NCBI GenBank assembly: GCA_023426345.1
Contig: JAFAAX010000092.1
Location: forward strand, 1-5,372
Direction: 5' to 3'
From: Actinomycetes bacterium
GTDB taxonomy: Bacteria; Actinomycetota; Actinomycetes; Actinomycetales; Actinomycetaceae
Length of the DNA: 5,372 nucleotides
The notes beneath the pieces are model-generated. The model did not search any database and had not been told where the DNA came from. It saw only the letters and a list, made by a program, of their open reading frames with translations. Made by a program: the position numbers and the translations under genes. Below are positions 4,738-5,372 of this stretch, in pieces (position 1 is the first letter of the stretch; each line of letters opens with the position of its first letter).

Positions 4738-5372
4738 ATGGCCCAGAAGACACCTGTGAAGAAGCCGCGGACGGCCGCCCGGCCCTCCGGTCGCGCGCGG
4801 ACGCCGTCCTCGCCGCGCGCCGACGCCCCGGTGCGCCCGGGGGCGCTGTCGCGGATGTTCTCCGCCGTCGCCTCGGGGGCCCGGTCGGCCTGGGGCCGGT
4901 GGCGGGCCGTCGACCCCCAGGCCAAGCGCGACGCGCTGGCCTTCGTGTGCCTGGCGCTGGCCGTGGTCGTCGCGCTGCGCGAATGGTTCGGCATCTCCGG
5001 TCAGGCGGGGGACCTCATCCACGGCATCGTCGCCGGCGCCGTGGGGCTGTTCTCCGTCGTCGTCCCGCTTGTCCTCATCGCGCTGGCGGTCGACCTGTTC
5101 CGCGCGCGCAGCGAGGACCCGACCTCCGACGCCGTCCCCCATCATGTCGCCGGCGGGCTGGGCCTCACGCTGGCGCTCACCGGCCTGGTCCACGTGTCGG
5201 CCGGCAACCCGCCGCTGCGCCCCGTCGAGGCCGTCGAGCGCGCGGGCGGCGCCGCCGGCTGGTTCATCGGGCGCCCGCTCGCGAACCTGCTGTCCCCCTG
5301 GGGCGCCGCCGCGGTGCTCGTGCTCCTCCTCGTCTACTCGGTGCTGCTCGCCACCCGCACGCGCGTCGCCGA
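4738..5372 (+). CDS. ftsK: DNA translocase FtsK, N-terminal membrane part (3'-partial)
   Basis: Start of the septal DNA translocase FtsK/SpoIIIE, which anchors at the division site and pumps chromosomal DNA with a C-terminal RecA-like motor. Only 211 codons are in the window and the frame is still open at its end, so the Walker and gamma domains are not seen. Residues 1-60 are a basic, Pro/Ala-rich cytoplasmic leader (MAQKTPVKKPRTAARPSG). Membrane segments follow at about 65-80, 93-121, 137-153 and 190-206. The recognisable parts are AFVCLALAVVVALREWFG (68-85), AGDLIHGIVAGAVGLF (90-105) and LVHVSAGNP (150-158), the pattern of actinobacterial FtsK N-termini. The gene order dapA - rnj - (..) - ftsK is the same in mycobacteria. 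The ATG at 4738 has a -10-like TAGCGT 9 nt upstream. The membrane region alone could belong to another protein; sequence pattern and neighbourhood together make FtsK likely. Confidence 0.88.
   Translation, partial: MAQKTPVKKPRTAARPSGRARTPSSPRADAPVRPGALSRMFSAVASGARSAWGRWRAVDPQAKRDALAFVCLALAVVVALREWFGISGQAGDLIHGIVAGAVGLFSVVVPLVLIALAVDLFRARSEDPTSDAVPHHVAGGLGLTLALTGLVHVSAGNPPLRPVEAVERAGGAAGWFIGRPLANLLSPWGAAAVLVLLLVYSVLLATRTRVA

Noticed and set aside
4192..5193. A 333-codon open frame on the - strand across the kinase 3' half and the ftsK start
   Set aside because: It is a composition shadow of two recognised genes and its translation shows low-complexity Arg/Gly/His-rich sequence without a family signature.

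Overview
The window is very GC-rich and carries five protein-coding genes, all on the + strand: a GNAT-family N-acetyltransferase, dapA, RNase J (rnj), a PfkB-family sugar kinase, and the N-terminal part of the FtsK DNA translocase. Base composition, promoters that appear leaderless, and the dapA - rnj - (..) - ftsK order (also found in mycobacteria and relatives) point to an actinobacterium, probably of the Actinomycetales/Actinomyces type. The genus is an inference and cannot be fixed from this sequence.

Layout. Positions 1-549: a GNAT acetyltransferase whose frame is open to the left edge. Positions 550-1027: a 478-bp gene-free stretch. It starts with a short hexamer tandem repeat and holds a 333-bp inverted-repeat element (610-942). 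Each arm is 54 bp and is built from 22-bp tandem units headed GACTTCGGTG; 51 of 54 positions pair. The 225 bp between the arms hold several small perfect hairpins and no convincing gene. Positions 1028-1969: dapA, lysine/diaminopimelate biosynthesis. Positions 2043-3734: rnj, RNA processing and decay. Positions 3739-4683: a divergent PfkB kinase, 4 bp behind rnj and so probably co-transcribed and translationally coupled with it. Positions 4738-5372: ftsK, cut by the window end.

Regulation. dapA, rnj and ftsK each have a -10-like hexamer 7-9 nt before the ATG and no Shine-Dalgarno sequence, the arrangement expected for leaderless mRNAs. GC-rich perfect hairpins without a T-run follow the dapA and pfkB stops by 9 and 3 nt. 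The simplest model is three transcription units (dapA; rnj-pfkB; ftsK), each with its own leaderless promoter.

The genes are mainly conserved housekeeping functions: cell-wall precursor and lysine supply, RNA turnover, and chromosome segregation. I see no defence system, CRISPR array, tRNA, rRNA or complete insertion sequence. The most unusual material is the inverted-repeat element upstream of dapA.
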